Below, one piece after another: positions 50,948 through 58,877 of a DNA stretch of 64,000 nucleotides. Origin of the DNA: CALCNS01 sp964425745 (GTDB lineage: Bacteria > Bacillota > JAAYKD01); the NCBI GenBank assembly GCA_964425745.1, contig CAYRNW010000001.1:186001-250000 (forward strand), given 5' to 3'. Numbering within the stretch: position 1 is the first letter of the stretch; the number at the start of each line of letters is the position of its first letter. Both the position numbers and the translations under genes were made by a program. The notes below the pieces were generated by a model, which worked only from the letters and a program-made list of their open reading frames with translations, made no database searches and was not told where the DNA came from.

Positions 50948-52474
50948 TTATGTAAAGTATTTTTGATCCAAGCCACGGTAGCCAATGGCTTCTGCCAAAT
51001 GAGCCGGCAGAATCTCGTCTGCTTCTGCTAAGTCTGCAATGGTTCTGGAAACTTTTAAGATTCGATCATAGGCACGTGCGCTCCATTTTTGCTTACGAAA
51101 AGCTAAATTCAGTAAAGCTTGGCTCTCCGGCGACAATGTGCAAAATAGCTTGATTTGTTTGGATTGCATTGCAGCATTGTTGAGTAAAGCATACGTTTTG
51201 AAGCGAACTCGTTGCCGCTCTCTTGCGTTTTCCACACGCGTACGAATCAAATACGAAGATTCCGATCTACCGGGTTCTACCATCTCTCGGTAACTTAATC
51301 TAGGCACATCCACATGCAGGTCAATACGATCTAACAAGGGACCCGAAATGCGATTTCGGTATTTTTGGATGGATAATGCAGAACAGGTACAGGGTCGTTG
51401 TAGATCTCCATAATATCCGCAAGGACAAGGATTCATGGCTGCCAATAACATGAATCGCGACGGAAAGGAAAAAGAGCCGATTGCACGAGCTATCGTAAGT
51501 TGACCGTCTTCCATAGGCTGACGCATTAACTCTAAAACTTCTTTTCGAAATTCCGGTAGTTCGTCCAAGAATAGCACTCCATTGTGTGCAAGACTGATTT
51601 CGCCGGGTTGTGGGTTTCTACCTCCCCCCACTAATCCTGCATTACTAATCGAGTGATGTGGGGAGCGAAAAGGTCGTTGCTTGATCAGCTGTTCAAAGCT
51701 TTGTAATTGACCGCTAATGCTATAAATTTGTGTGACTTCTAAGGACTCTTGCATATTCATATGAGGTAAAATAGTGGGCATGCACTTCGCCAACATCGTT
51801 TTTCCACTGCCTGGTGAACCTACCAGTAACAAATTGTGTCCTCCCGCAGCCGCAATCTCCATTGCTCTTTTCGCACTTTGTTGTCCTTTTACTTCTGAAT
51901 AATCATGATTGACCTCAAGAGGTTTGATACATTGATGTGTTGATATTGGTGCAGCATTTTCTTCCCCCGATAAGTAGCCTGCCAAATCTCCAAGAGAGTG
52001 AAAACTAAACACAGACATATCTTCGACCAATGCTGCTTCAGGCCCATTTCCCACCGGAACAATGGCTTTTTTTATTCCTAATTTACGGGCGCTAATGACC
52101 ATGGGTAGCACTCCTTGAACTTCACGAATGCGCCCATCTAATCCGATTTCGCCAATAAAAATGGTATCTTCAAAAAACGGGTTGGAAAAAGCCCCTTGAC
52201 CGGCCATAATCGCAACCGCTAGGGGTAAATCTAAGCCCGGTCCTTCCTTTTTAAGATTTGCCGGAGCTAGGTTTGCTACAATATGGTGTCTAGGAAAACT
52301 TAAGCCCGAATTCTCAAAAGATAATCTCATGCGGTCTTTCGCTTCTCTGAGAGAAGTGTCCGGTAAGCCAACAATATCGAATCGAGGCAATCCCCGACTT
52401 AAGACATCTACTTCAATTTCGATTAGAATTCCTTCCAACCCTCGTAAACAAATACCAAACGTTTTTGCAAGCAC
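50948..52474 (-). CDS. comM: YifB/ComM-type Mg-chelatase-like AAA+ ATPase
   Basis: The 508-residue protein has an N-terminal ChlI/Lon-S5-like domain (IEVDVLSRGLPRFDIVGLPDTSLREAKDR, read in parts). An AAA+ core follows with Walker A GSPGSGKTML and HNGVLFLDELPEF, then a CPCGYYGD...C zinc-like loop and the C-terminal Mg-chelatase domain. ComM in Haemophilus is a helicase that promotes branch migration during transformation, and the neighbouring dprA fits that role. The start is a GTG after AAAAGGAGG. Confidence 0.92.
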   Translation of the reverse strand: MLAKTFGICLRGLEGILIEIEVDVLSRGLPRFDIVGLPDTSLREAKDRMRLSFENSGLSFPRHHIVANLAPANLKKEGPGLDLPLAVAIMAGQGAFSNPFFEDTIFIGEIGLDGRIREVQGVLPMVISARKLGIKKAIVPVGNGPEAALVEDMSVFSFHSLGDLAGYLSGEENAAPISTHQCIKPLEVNHDYSEVKGQQSAKRAMEIAAAGGHNLLLVGSPGSGKTMLAKCMPTILPHMNMQESLEVTQIYSISGQLQSFEQLIKQRPFRSPHHSISNAGLVGGGRNPQPGEISLAHNGVLFLDELPEFRKEVLELMRQPMEDGQLTIARAIGSFSFPSRFMLLAAMNPCPCGYYGDLQRPCTCSALSIQKYRNRISGPLLDRIDLHVDVPRLSYREMVEPGRSESSYLIRTRVENARERQRVRFKTYALLNNAAMQSKQIKLFCTLSPESQALLNLAFRKQKWSARAYDRILKVSRTIADLAEADEILPAHLAEAIGYRGLDQKYFT

Positions 52475-52583
52475 TGTTGAACCTCCTTTTCCACTCTAAA
52501 CGAGAATTCGACAGCATTTTATAAATATCCTTTTTATTTTATTTTTTAATTAATAATGAATTAAGTTTAAGCTGTAGTACGGA
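52475..52583. other. AT-rich non-coding leader of comM
   Basis: This stretch is very AT-rich (long A/T runs around 52530-52560) and includes the AAAAGGAGG site before comM. A TATAAA at about 52520 may be its -10, but no matching -35 stands out. I see no gene in it. Confidence 0.4.
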
Positions 52584-52619
52584 AAACACGCACCGTTCCA
52601 TTGAGCTTGGTGCGTGTTT
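52584..52619. terminator. Orphan 11-bp hairpin between the tRNA operon and comM
   Basis: AAACACGCACC (52584-52594) pairs perfectly with GGTGCGTGTTT (52609-52619). It follows the tRNA terminator and has no strong U-tract on either strand. It may be a back-up terminator or a remnant. Confidence 0.5.
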
Positions 52620-52628
52620 AATCGATAT

Positions 52629-52665
52629 AAAAAAGTAAACCTGCTTTCTTTAGGAAAGCAGGTTT
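52629..52665 (-). terminator. Terminator of the tRNA operon
   Basis: AAACCTGCTTTC (52637-52648) pairs perfectly with GAAAGCAGGTTT (52654-52665). On the minus strand ACTTTTTT follows. It lies right after the last tRNA. Confidence 0.93.
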
Positions 52666-52741
52666 GGCGCGCCCGGCAGGATTCGAACCTGCGACCACCA
52701 AGTTCGTAGCCTGTTACTCTATCCAGCTGAGCTACGGGCGC
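52665..52741 (-). tRNA. tRNA-Arg, anticodon ACG
   Basis: On the minus strand the cloverleaf runs from GCGCCCG (5' acceptor, near 52741) to CGGGCGC-G-CCA. The anticodon loop CTACGAA gives ACG (read as ICG, decoding CGN). The T-arm GCAGG-TTCGAAT-CCTGC is perfect. The anticodon stem ACAGG/CTTGG is weak, with an A-G mismatch at 27-43 and a G-U pair. The encoded CCA overlaps the first bases of the terminator. Confidence 0.9.
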
Positions 52742-52749
52742 ATAATAAA

Positions 52750-52826
52750 TGGGGTGGATGACGGGATTCGAACCCACGACCCCTAGAGCCACAATCTAGT
52801 GCTCTAACCAACTGAGCTACACCCAC
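52750..52826 (-). tRNA. tRNA-His, anticodon GTG
   Basis: Acceptor GTGGGTG pairs with CATCCAC. The discriminator is C, and a G at 52827 can serve as the G-1 that marks tRNA-His. Anticodon loop TTGTGGC gives GTG. The T-arm GTGGG-TTCGAAT-CCCGT and the encoded CCA (52750-52752) are present. Confidence 0.95.
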
Positions 52827-52834
52827 CATTAATC

Positions 52835-52910
52835 TGGCGCGCCTGGTAGGAATCGAACCTACGGCACACGGATTAGAAGTCCGTTGCTCTATCCCCTGAG
52901 CTACAGGCGC
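52835..52910 (-). tRNA. tRNA-Arg, anticodon TCT
   Basis: Acceptor GCGCCTG pairs with CAGGCGC, discriminator G, CCA encoded at 52835-52837. The anticodon stem CGGAC/GTCCG-type is intact around TTCTAAT, giving TCT (reads AGA/AGG). The T-arm GTAGG-TTCGATT-CCTAC is perfect. Confidence 0.95.
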
Positions 52911-52936
52911 TCATTCCGTGTCCAACGCATCGACTT

Positions 52937-53013
52937 TGGTCGGGACGGAGGGATTCGAACCCCCGGCCTTCTGGTCCCAAGCCAGACGCGCTACCAAACT
53001 GCGCTACGTCCCG
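52937..53013 (-). tRNA. tRNA-Pro, anticodon TGG
   Basis: Acceptor CGGGACG pairs with CGTCCCG (C1-G72 as is normal for bacterial tRNA-Pro), discriminator A, CCA encoded. The anticodon stem TCTGG/CCAGA surrounds CTTGGGA, giving TGG. It is the first tRNA of the operon. Confidence 0.95.
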
Positions 53014-53080
53014 AAACGAATTCGTCGGACTCTTTTGCTCCCGAGCCGGGGATTTTGTCCTTGGCTTCGCGTGCCAACAT

Positions 53081-53109
53081 AATATAACATAGAGATGAAG
53101 ATTTGTAAA
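53081..53109 (-). promoter_or_regulatory. Promoter of the tRNA operon
   Basis: On the minus strand TTTACA (53109-53104), a 17-base spacer and TATATT (53086-53081). A GC-rich stretch (CGGCTCGGGAGC) of the leader lies before tRNA-Pro and may be removed during processing. Confidence 0.82.
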
Positions 53110-53167
53110 CCCACAACCTGAAATTTTTTTGGGGTTTTTTTAGTGTTTTATGGTTCGTAAAAAAGAA

Positions 53168-53770
53168 TCACTTGGTAAGAAGTTCTTCTAACCTAAAGGA
53201 ACAATTTCTCATAGCCTTCCCTCGATGACTGATTCTATTTTTCAAATCCATAGGAAGTTCAGCATAGGTCATTTCGAATTCTGGAACCCAAAAGAGAGGA
53301 TCATACCCAAAACCCGCTTGACCCTTAGGTTCGGTTAAAATATAACCGTTGCACTCTCCTCTGAAAACCTCTGTAGGATGGCCAGGTCGTGCTAGAGCGA
53401 TTTCTGAAACAAAAAAAGCTTTTCGCTGTTCAAAACAAACCTGTTCAAGTTTGCTCAGAAGGAGTTGATTATTTTCAGCATCCGTTGCCAATTCTCCCGC
53501 ATAACGAGCAGAAAAAATACCCGGTTCCCCCTTCAAATAAGGAACGACCACACCCGAATCATCTGCTATTGCCCATTCCCCACTGAAATTCGCTAAAGCC
53601 TCCGCTTTAATGCAAGCGTTCTCAGCAAAGCTACTGCCATTTTCTTCAATCTCCTGAGTATAGCCAATCTCCTTAGAGGTCTGCAAACTGATCGGTAAAT
53701 GCTTCACCAAACCTTTGAACTCTGCCACTTTACCTTGGTTGCTGGTTGCCAATATAATTTTTCTCAACAT
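53168..53770 (-). CDS. rdgB: XTP/dITP diphosphatase (RdgB/HAM1 family)
   Basis: The enzyme hydrolyses non-canonical purine triphosphates (XTP, dITP) to keep them out of nucleic acids. The 200-residue protein has ILATSNQGKVAEFKGL, the EENGSSFAENACIKA motif, AIADDSGVVV, PGIFSARYAG and GFGYDPLFWVP. It lies 2 bases after rph, a widespread pairing. Confidence 0.95.
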   Translation of the reverse strand: MLRKIILATSNQGKVAEFKGLVKHLPISLQTSKEIGYTQEIEENGSSFAENACIKAEALANFSGEWAIADDSGVVVPYLKGEPGIFSARYAGELATDAENNQLLLSKLEQVCFEQRKAFFVSEIALARPGHPTEVFRGECNGYILTEPKGQAGFGYDPLFWVPEFEMTYAELPMDLKNRISHRGKAMRNCSFRLEELLTK

Positions 53771-53772
53771 CG

Positions 53773-54513
53773 TTATTTACTCCAAGAGGTATTCGCTTCT
53801 TTTAGCGCCGCATTCTGTAATTGAAATAGATTTTTTATTCCGATTTCAGCAGTAGTTAGCATGAGGTCGAGTTGTTCTCTTTGAAACGTAGCTTCTTCTC
53901 CCGTTGCTTGCACTTCCACAAAAGCCCCTTCTCCGGTCATCACCACATTCATGTCTACTTCAGCTGCTGCATCCTCCTGATAACAAAGATCCAACAGCAC
54001 TTGATTGCGGACCAACCCCACACTCACCGCAGCCAACTGGTCACGAATCGGACTTTTTGAGATTAAGCCTTGATTTCTCAAGTGTTGACACGCTAATACT
54101 AAAGCAACCCAAGCTGCCGTAATAGAAGCTGTTCTCGTTCCGCCATCGGCTTGTAAAACATCACAATCTAAAGTGATGGTTCTTTCACCGAGTTTTTCTA
54201 AATCCATTACCGCTCTCAATGATCTACCAATCAGACGCTGGATTTCATGAGTTCGTCCACCGATTCCACCGGCTCCTCGGCCTTCTCGTTGGTTTCTGGT
54301 TTCTGTTGCCCTTGGGAGCATATTATATTCAGCTGTGACCCAACCCTTACCGGTGCCACGTATGAAAGGCGGGACACGTTCCTCAACGGTTGCCGTTACA
54401 TGAACAATTGTTTGTCCACAATGAATCTCCACTGAGCCTTCTGCATAACGATTAAACCCAGTTTTTAAGAAAACTGGGCGCAGTTCTTGTTCTTTTCGAC
54501 GATCAATTCTCAT
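53773..54513 (-). CDS. rph: Ribonuclease PH
   Basis: This phosphorolytic exoribonuclease trims tRNA 3' ends. The 246-residue protein shows MRIDRRKEQELRPV, EGSVEIHCGQTIVHVTA, TAEYNMLPRAT, GRTHEIQRLIGRSLRAV and CDVLQADGGTRTASITAA. All four tRNA genes just downstream encode CCA, so trimming is needed. It lies 8 bases after the MarR gene. Confidence 0.97.
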   Translation of the reverse strand: MRIDRRKEQELRPVFLKTGFNRYAEGSVEIHCGQTIVHVTATVEERVPPFIRGTGKGWVTAEYNMLPRATETRNQREGRGAGGIGGRTHEIQRLIGRSLRAVMDLEKLGERTITLDCDVLQADGGTRTASITAAWVALVLACQHLRNQGLISKSPIRDQLAAVSVGLVRNQVLLDLCYQEDAAAEVDMNVVMTGEGAFVEVQATGEEATFQREQLDLMLTTAEIGIKNLFQLQNAALKEANTSWSK

Positions 54514-54521
54514 AATACAAT

Positions 54522-54974
54522 CTACTCCACATCGGCTTTCATGATCTCATCTAAGCGCTTCAAAGATTCTACCAGATGAATTCGATCTTCTTCATTGACT
54601 TCAATTAAAATTCCTGCTAAGTATTGCTTTCTTCTGGCAATCACTTCATCGACTAAGATTTCACCTTTTGGTAAAATTTGTAAACGAACCACCCGGCGGT
54701 CGTTGCTGTCCCGAATCCTTTGAACTAATTCATTCCGTTCCATACGATCAATCAAATCTGTAGCTGTACTATATGCCAAGTACATTTTTTCCCCTAATTC
54801 GCCTATCGTTATATTTCCATTTCGTTGCAAAACCTGTAATGCGGTCAACTGAGGCGGTGTAATGTTAAAATCCGCCAAGATTTCACGGCCGCGTTTACGG
54901 ATAACAGCACTCACATGCCGTAGCAACCATTCTAATTCGGCTACGTATTCGGATACGTTCATATTATTTTCCAT
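54522..54974 (-). CDS. MarR-family transcriptional regulator
   Basis: From the ATG at 54974 (8 bases after AGGAG) the protein is 150 residues. It has the MarR winged helix: FNITPPQLTALQVLQRNGNITIGELGEKM, YSTATDLIDRMERNELVQRIRDSNDRRVVRLQILPKG, followed by a dimerisation helix. It is the first gene of marR-rph-rdgB. The ligand and targets are unknown. The start region's open frame extends six codons further but without a ribosome binding site. Confidence 0.88.
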   Translation of the reverse strand: MENNMNVSEYVAELEWLLRHVSAVIRKRGREILADFNITPPQLTALQVLQRNGNITIGELGEKMYLAYSTATDLIDRMERNELVQRIRDSNDRRVVRLQILPKGEILVDEVIARRKQYLAGILIEVNEEDRIHLVESLKRLDEIMKADVE

Positions 54975-55079
54975 AGTACTCACTCCTATCACTTGATAAC
55001 AAAATTATACATCTTCAATCCCAAACTGTCTACCCTTTTCTTCGAGTTCTGAAAATTTTCACCAAAGGAATATTTCGCC

Positions 55080-56108
55080 TCACGGGGTAATTTTTAGATC
55101 TTGATTTAGGATTAGCGATCGCTGAATTGGATCACCTAGATTCATCGTTCCATTAACCACTGCCTCTCGTTTACCTTGAAACAAAAATTGAACTTTCTCA
55201 ATTTCTGAAAATTCGGTTAAGGTTTGTACGATTGCACGAAAAGCAACGGAAGAACGCTGGTCACTGCAATCGATAATACTGGAATCACAGTTTAAATCCA
55301 AGTACGCAATATTATTATGAACTGAAAAACTATTGAGCGGGAAACTTTGATCAGAATCTTGTCCGGTTATCAAGGTCGACGCCCAGAATGTAGGTGCATA
55401 ATTTTGCGGACCTTGTAGTAGAATTTCAAGTGCTTGAGAACTCAAATCATCGGAATGTTGCAGCCGGATTGTTAAAGGAATTAGATGCTCAGTTTCGGGG
55501 ATCCGCCAATAAACGACTGCTTTGTTCTCTTGTTTCAACGTTTCTTCATTAGGCCATTGAGGTCTCGTGACTGGTAAATTGATTTCATATTGTGCACTGT
55601 TGCGCGACAAAAAGTTGCTGTTTTTTCCATCAATCAAAAATTGGACTTTTTCAATGGATGAAAATTCGGTCAGGGTCATCACTAAAGCATCCCCAACACT
55701 TCGAACTGCATTGAGAGAGGGCAATCCCAAAGTAAATGAATCAGGAAGATTGAGCTCTGCTGTATTTTGGTCGATGTGAACAGTATCAGTAGTAATAGGT
55801 TGCAAATCTAAGGCTGAACAAATAGAAAGAAGGGTTTGATTCAAAGCTTGGACATGTAATGGCAAGTTCCCTGTTGTTGTTCCGGTCATGGGATAATACC
55901 AGTATCGCGTACCATTACTAAACAATTTATAATAGATATAAGGTGTGCCTTCTTTCGGGCTCTGGGCAGGAAGATAAAGATCGAATGGGGACTCGATAGT
56001 TTCCTTCATTTCTGTTTCTGTAATGACAGTTTTGGGGGAATCTGAAACCGGCTGACATCCCTGTGCGAGTAGAATTAAGATAATTAGTAACCAGCCTCTT
56101 GATTTCAA
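55080..56108 (-). CDS. Lipoprotein with two GerMN domains
   Basis: This is a surface lipoprotein with a signal peptide (KSRGWLLIILILLAQGC) and lipidated C18. Two GerMN domains follow at about residues 85-200 and 220-330, each ending in a near-identical LTEFS-IEKVQFL repeat, so the protein arose by internal duplication. GerMN domains occur in spore germination and cell-wall proteins; the function here is unknown. The TTG start at 56108 follows GGGGGAGAG and overlaps the stop of the carboxypeptidase gene by 4 bases, so the two are linked. Confidence 0.85.
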   Translation of the reverse strand: MKSRGWLLIILILLAQGCQPVSDSPKTVITETEMKETIESPFDLYLPAQSPKEGTPYIYYKLFSNGTRYWYYPMTGTTTGNLPLHVQALNQTLLSICSALDLQPITTDTVHIDQNTAELNLPDSFTLGLPSLNAVRSVGDALVMTLTEFSSIEKVQFLIDGKNSNFLSRNSAQYEINLPVTRPQWPNEETLKQENKAVVYWRIPETEHLIPLTIRLQHSDDLSSQALEILLQGPQNYAPTFWASTLITGQDSDQSFPLNSFSVHNNIAYLDLNCDSSIIDCSDQRSSVAFRAIVQTLTEFSEIEKVQFLFQGKREAVVNGTMNLGDPIQRSLILNQDLKITP

Positions 56109-57259
56109 GGTCTCTCCCCCTTTCTTGACTTTCTTCGTGTACGTACACGATAGAAAGTGATAAAATAGAGCCACCAAAACGGTATTACGAGGAGTGGTAA
56201 CCAGTTGATGTAATCCTGCAGATACCAGGGAATTACCTGGTTTTCTTCAAGAAGGCTATCCCCTCTCGACAAAACAACTTCGTCTTTTAACAGCGAAATC
56301 TGCTTCTGTTCCGGTTCTAAACGGATCAACAGGTTTTCACCAACTTTAGTAGATCCAATATGCGCAATCTCAACATCATCAGAAATTTTCCAAGTCTGCT
56401 CCCCAAATGATAATATGCTATTACGTTCAATCAAAATTGTACTCTCTAAAGAGTCCCTGACTGCAATCAGGAGTCGGTCCATTTCATTCCAAATATCACT
56501 ACATCCCATTAAGACTGCAACAAAGCGTGTCTCTCCTTTTTCCGCCCCATATACCAGGGTTTGACCTGCTTCATCGGTGTAGCCGTTTTTGTTGGCTATT
56601 ACCCATGGGTAGGGTAATGCTTGAAGAGTGGCATGATATATGACTCTATCTTCCGTTTTTCCGTGCCACGACATAGCATAGGACTGAGTATTAGCGATAC
56701 GAATGAAATCCGGATTATTCATAGCAGCGCTGAAAATAATTGCCATGTCTCTCGCTGTAGAATAATGCTGAGCTTCGTGTAATCCATGCGGATTCACAAA
56801 ATGACTATGAGTGGCTCCTAAAGAAAGAGCCTTTTCATTCATTTTTTCAGAAAATGCTTCAACACTACCACTGACGTGTTCCGCTAAAGCAACTGCTGCA
56901 TCGTTCGCCGACACCATAAGCAAACCGTGTAACAAGTCCTCTACCGTCTTTTTTTCGCCATATTCCAACCATAGGGTACTGCCAATAATACTGTCAATTG
57001 CATTGTCGCTCACCTGTACGATTTCGTCAAGATCGCAGTTTTCCAAAACGACTAGAGCCGTCAAAACCTTAGTGGTGCTCGCGGGATAAGCTTTTTGATC
57101 TCCATTTTTCTGCCAATAAACAACCTTGCTTTCGGCGTCAATGACGATCCCGGTTTGATCTCCATTAATCTGTGGATCCGCCATTGCTGCTAATGCTACT
57201 TTATGACCCAAAATAATGGCTGTAAGAAAAATCAAAATCGTCCATCTTCTCCACATCAA
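56105..57259 (-). CDS. D-alanyl-D-alanine carboxypeptidase (DacF-like, class A LMW PBP)
   Basis: This exported enzyme trims the terminal D-Ala of peptidoglycan stem peptides. The 384-residue protein has an N-terminal signal peptide, the SxxK motif at S61-K64 (PASTTKVL) and SAN at 118-120. NGY follows K224, so the third motif is KNG where KTG is usual. A C-terminal PBP5-like beta domain precedes a membrane helix near residues 345-370 and a basic tail (RVRTRRKSRKG). It is translated together with the GerMN lipoprotein. Confidence 0.9.
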   Translation of the reverse strand: MMWRRWTILIFLTAIILGHKVALAAMADPQINGDQTGIVIDAESKVVYWQKNGDQKAYPASTTKVLTALVVLENCDLDEIVQVSDNAIDSIIGSTLWLEYGEKKTVEDLLHGLLMVSANDAAVALAEHVSGSVEAFSEKMNEKALSLGATHSHFVNPHGLHEAQHYSTARDMAIIFSAAMNNPDFIRIANTQSYAMSWHGKTEDRVIYHATLQALPYPWVIANKNGYTDEAGQTLVYGAEKGETRFVAVLMGCSDIWNEMDRLLIAVRDSLESTILIERNSILSFGEQTWKISDDVEIAHIGSTKVGENLLIRLEPEQKQISLLKDEVVLSRGDSLLEENQVIPWYLQDYINWLPLLVIPFWWLYFITFYRVRTRRKSRKGERP

Positions 57260-57316
57260 GAACCACCCCTCTCAACGAAACCTTATAACATTTCGAGTCC
57301 GTTTGAGATTTTCCTT

Positions 57317-57347
57317 TATTAAAAAGCCATCCTTTCGGACGGCTTTT
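57317..57347 (-). terminator. Terminator after the HtrA-type protease gene
   Basis: On the minus strand AAAAGCCGTCC-GAAA-GGATGGCTTTT (57347-57322) forms a stem with one G-U pair and a GAAA tetraloop, followed by TAATAAAGG. It lies 5 bases after the stop. Confidence 0.85.
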
Positions 57348-57351
57348 CCAA

Positions 57352-58737
57352 TTATTCTGTCAGTGATCCTAAAACCACATCAATCTCCAAGGTTTCTTCT
57401 CCCCTTAAAACGGTTAAGGTAATTTCATCGCCAGGACTGTACTTTCGAATCTCTGTTACAATATTGTCTCCTACGATAATCGTTCCATTCAGCCGAATGA
57501 TGATATCTCCGCCAACCGAAACAGTATCTTCTCCTACCAAAACTTCTTCTGTTGCCCCCTGGAGTCCTGCTTTATCGGCAGCACTACCGGGTGTAACTTC
57601 GACAATCATGGAACCGCTATCTACAGGTAACCCTAAAAGACGATAATCCTCTCCAAGACTTTCTTTTAGTACGTTTAACGATAAAGACTGGACTCCAAGC
57701 AACGCTTTTCCAACACTTTTCCCTTCCAATATTGCCGTAGCAACCTGATATACGGTTGTGGAAGGAATCGCAAATCCAATCCCATCGGCAGATAGAATTC
57801 CAGCGCTGGTAACACCGATGACTTCCCCTGCCGAGTTCAATAAAGGTCCACCTGAACTTCCTTGGTTAATATTGGCACTGGTTTGCAATAAGTTTTCGAT
57901 CGTGTATTCATTCCCGTTGCTGGCAATAATGGGATACGAACGATCCACCGCACTGACTATCCCTTCGGAAACAGTGGGCGATCGATTTAAGCCCAATGCT
58001 GAATTACTCGATGCAAGAGGGCATCCAATCGCTATCGCCTTCTGACCTACTTGAACAGAACGGCTATCGGCTAAGGGTAAAGGCACCAACTTCTCTCCTT
58101 CGGCTTCGATCTTGATTACAGCTAAATCATTGAACTTATCACTACCAATAACAGAGGCTTCGTAGGACTTTCCATTTTGTAAAATTACATGAATCGAATC
58201 CATGCCTTCAATGACATGGAAATTTGTTATGATCAAGCCATCGGAACGAAAGACAAATCCAGTGCCGTTCCCTTGAATTGCTTGCTCAGCTTCGCGCTGC
58301 GAAGGAAATAAAATCCCGGCTAGACCCCCTAAATTCAAATCTTGCTTCTTACTGACCAAGACTTGGACGACGCTGCCTATGGATTTATTGACAACGGCAA
58401 TGGTATTACTTTCCGACTCCAAAAACGCAGTCTCGTCTTTTAACAGTAAAGCGTGGGAGGATTGTTCCTTCAGTTCGGATACCATTACATTTTGAGAACG
58501 ATTTTGCTTGGTCAAAGCGTAATAAACCAACCCTCCTCCGGCAGAGCCCGCTAGAATAGCACACAACAGTACCAATGCTACGATATTTTTCCACGAAGGC
58601 CACGCTTTTGCTTCTTGAAAGACTTTATTGCGATCAGAAGTCAAAACTTCGATTTCTTCTACAATCAAAGGCTGATGATCCATAGTTTCTTCCCCGGAAC
58701 CTTCTGTAACAGGGATTTGAGAATCCGGCATAGCCAT
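57352..58737 (-). CDS. HtrA/DegP-like membrane-anchored serine protease
   Basis: This quality-control protease acts on the outer face of the membrane. The 461-residue protein has an acidic cytoplasmic tail of about 48 residues and one membrane helix (about 50-75). The trypsin-like domain has H174 (TNFHVIEG), D204 (NDLAVI) and S295 (QGSSGGP). A single PDZ domain covers about residues 350-455. GSSGGP replaces the more common GNSGGP but keeps the catalytic serine. Confidence 0.93.
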   Translation of the reverse strand: MAMPDSQIPVTEGSGEETMDHQPLIVEEIEVLTSDRNKVFQEAKAWPSWKNIVALVLLCAILAGSAGGGLVYYALTKQNRSQNVMVSELKEQSSHALLLKDETAFLESESNTIAVVNKSIGSVVQVLVSKKQDLNLGGLAGILFPSQREAEQAIQGNGTGFVFRSDGLIITNFHVIEGMDSIHVILQNGKSYEASVIGSDKFNDLAVIKIEAEGEKLVPLPLADSRSVQVGQKAIAIGCPLASSNSALGLNRSPTVSEGIVSAVDRSYPIIASNGNEYTIENLLQTSANINQGSSGGPLLNSAGEVIGVTSAGILSADGIGFAIPSTTVYQVATAILEGKSVGKALLGVQSLSLNVLKESLGEDYRLLGLPVDSGSMIVEVTPGSAADKAGLQGATEEVLVGEDTVSVGGDIIIRLNGTIIVGDNIVTEIRKYSPGDEITLTVLRGEETLEIDVVLGSLTE

Positions 58738-58760
58738 TCCTCCTTGTTATTATTTATTTT

Positions 58761-58769
58761 AGTATATCA
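58761..58769 (-). promoter_or_regulatory. Extended -10 promoter of the HtrA gene
   Basis: On the minus strand TGATATACT (58769-58761) matches TGnTATAAT with one change. No good -35 stands at 17 bases. It lies 24 bases before the start codon. Confidence 0.45.
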
Positions 58770-58877
58770 TAAAATTATTGCAAATTTTTGAACAAATCAT
58801 GCATTTTTTCTTGCAAACCGCATCTAATGGCAGGAATATCAAAGTGAAAATGGAATTGGAACTCTGAGGTGATATTG

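Noticed and set aside
52475..53167. Mobile element or integration site at the tRNA cluster
   Set aside because: No integrase, direct repeats of tRNA ends or foreign-looking genes lie next to the tRNAs; flanks are core genes.
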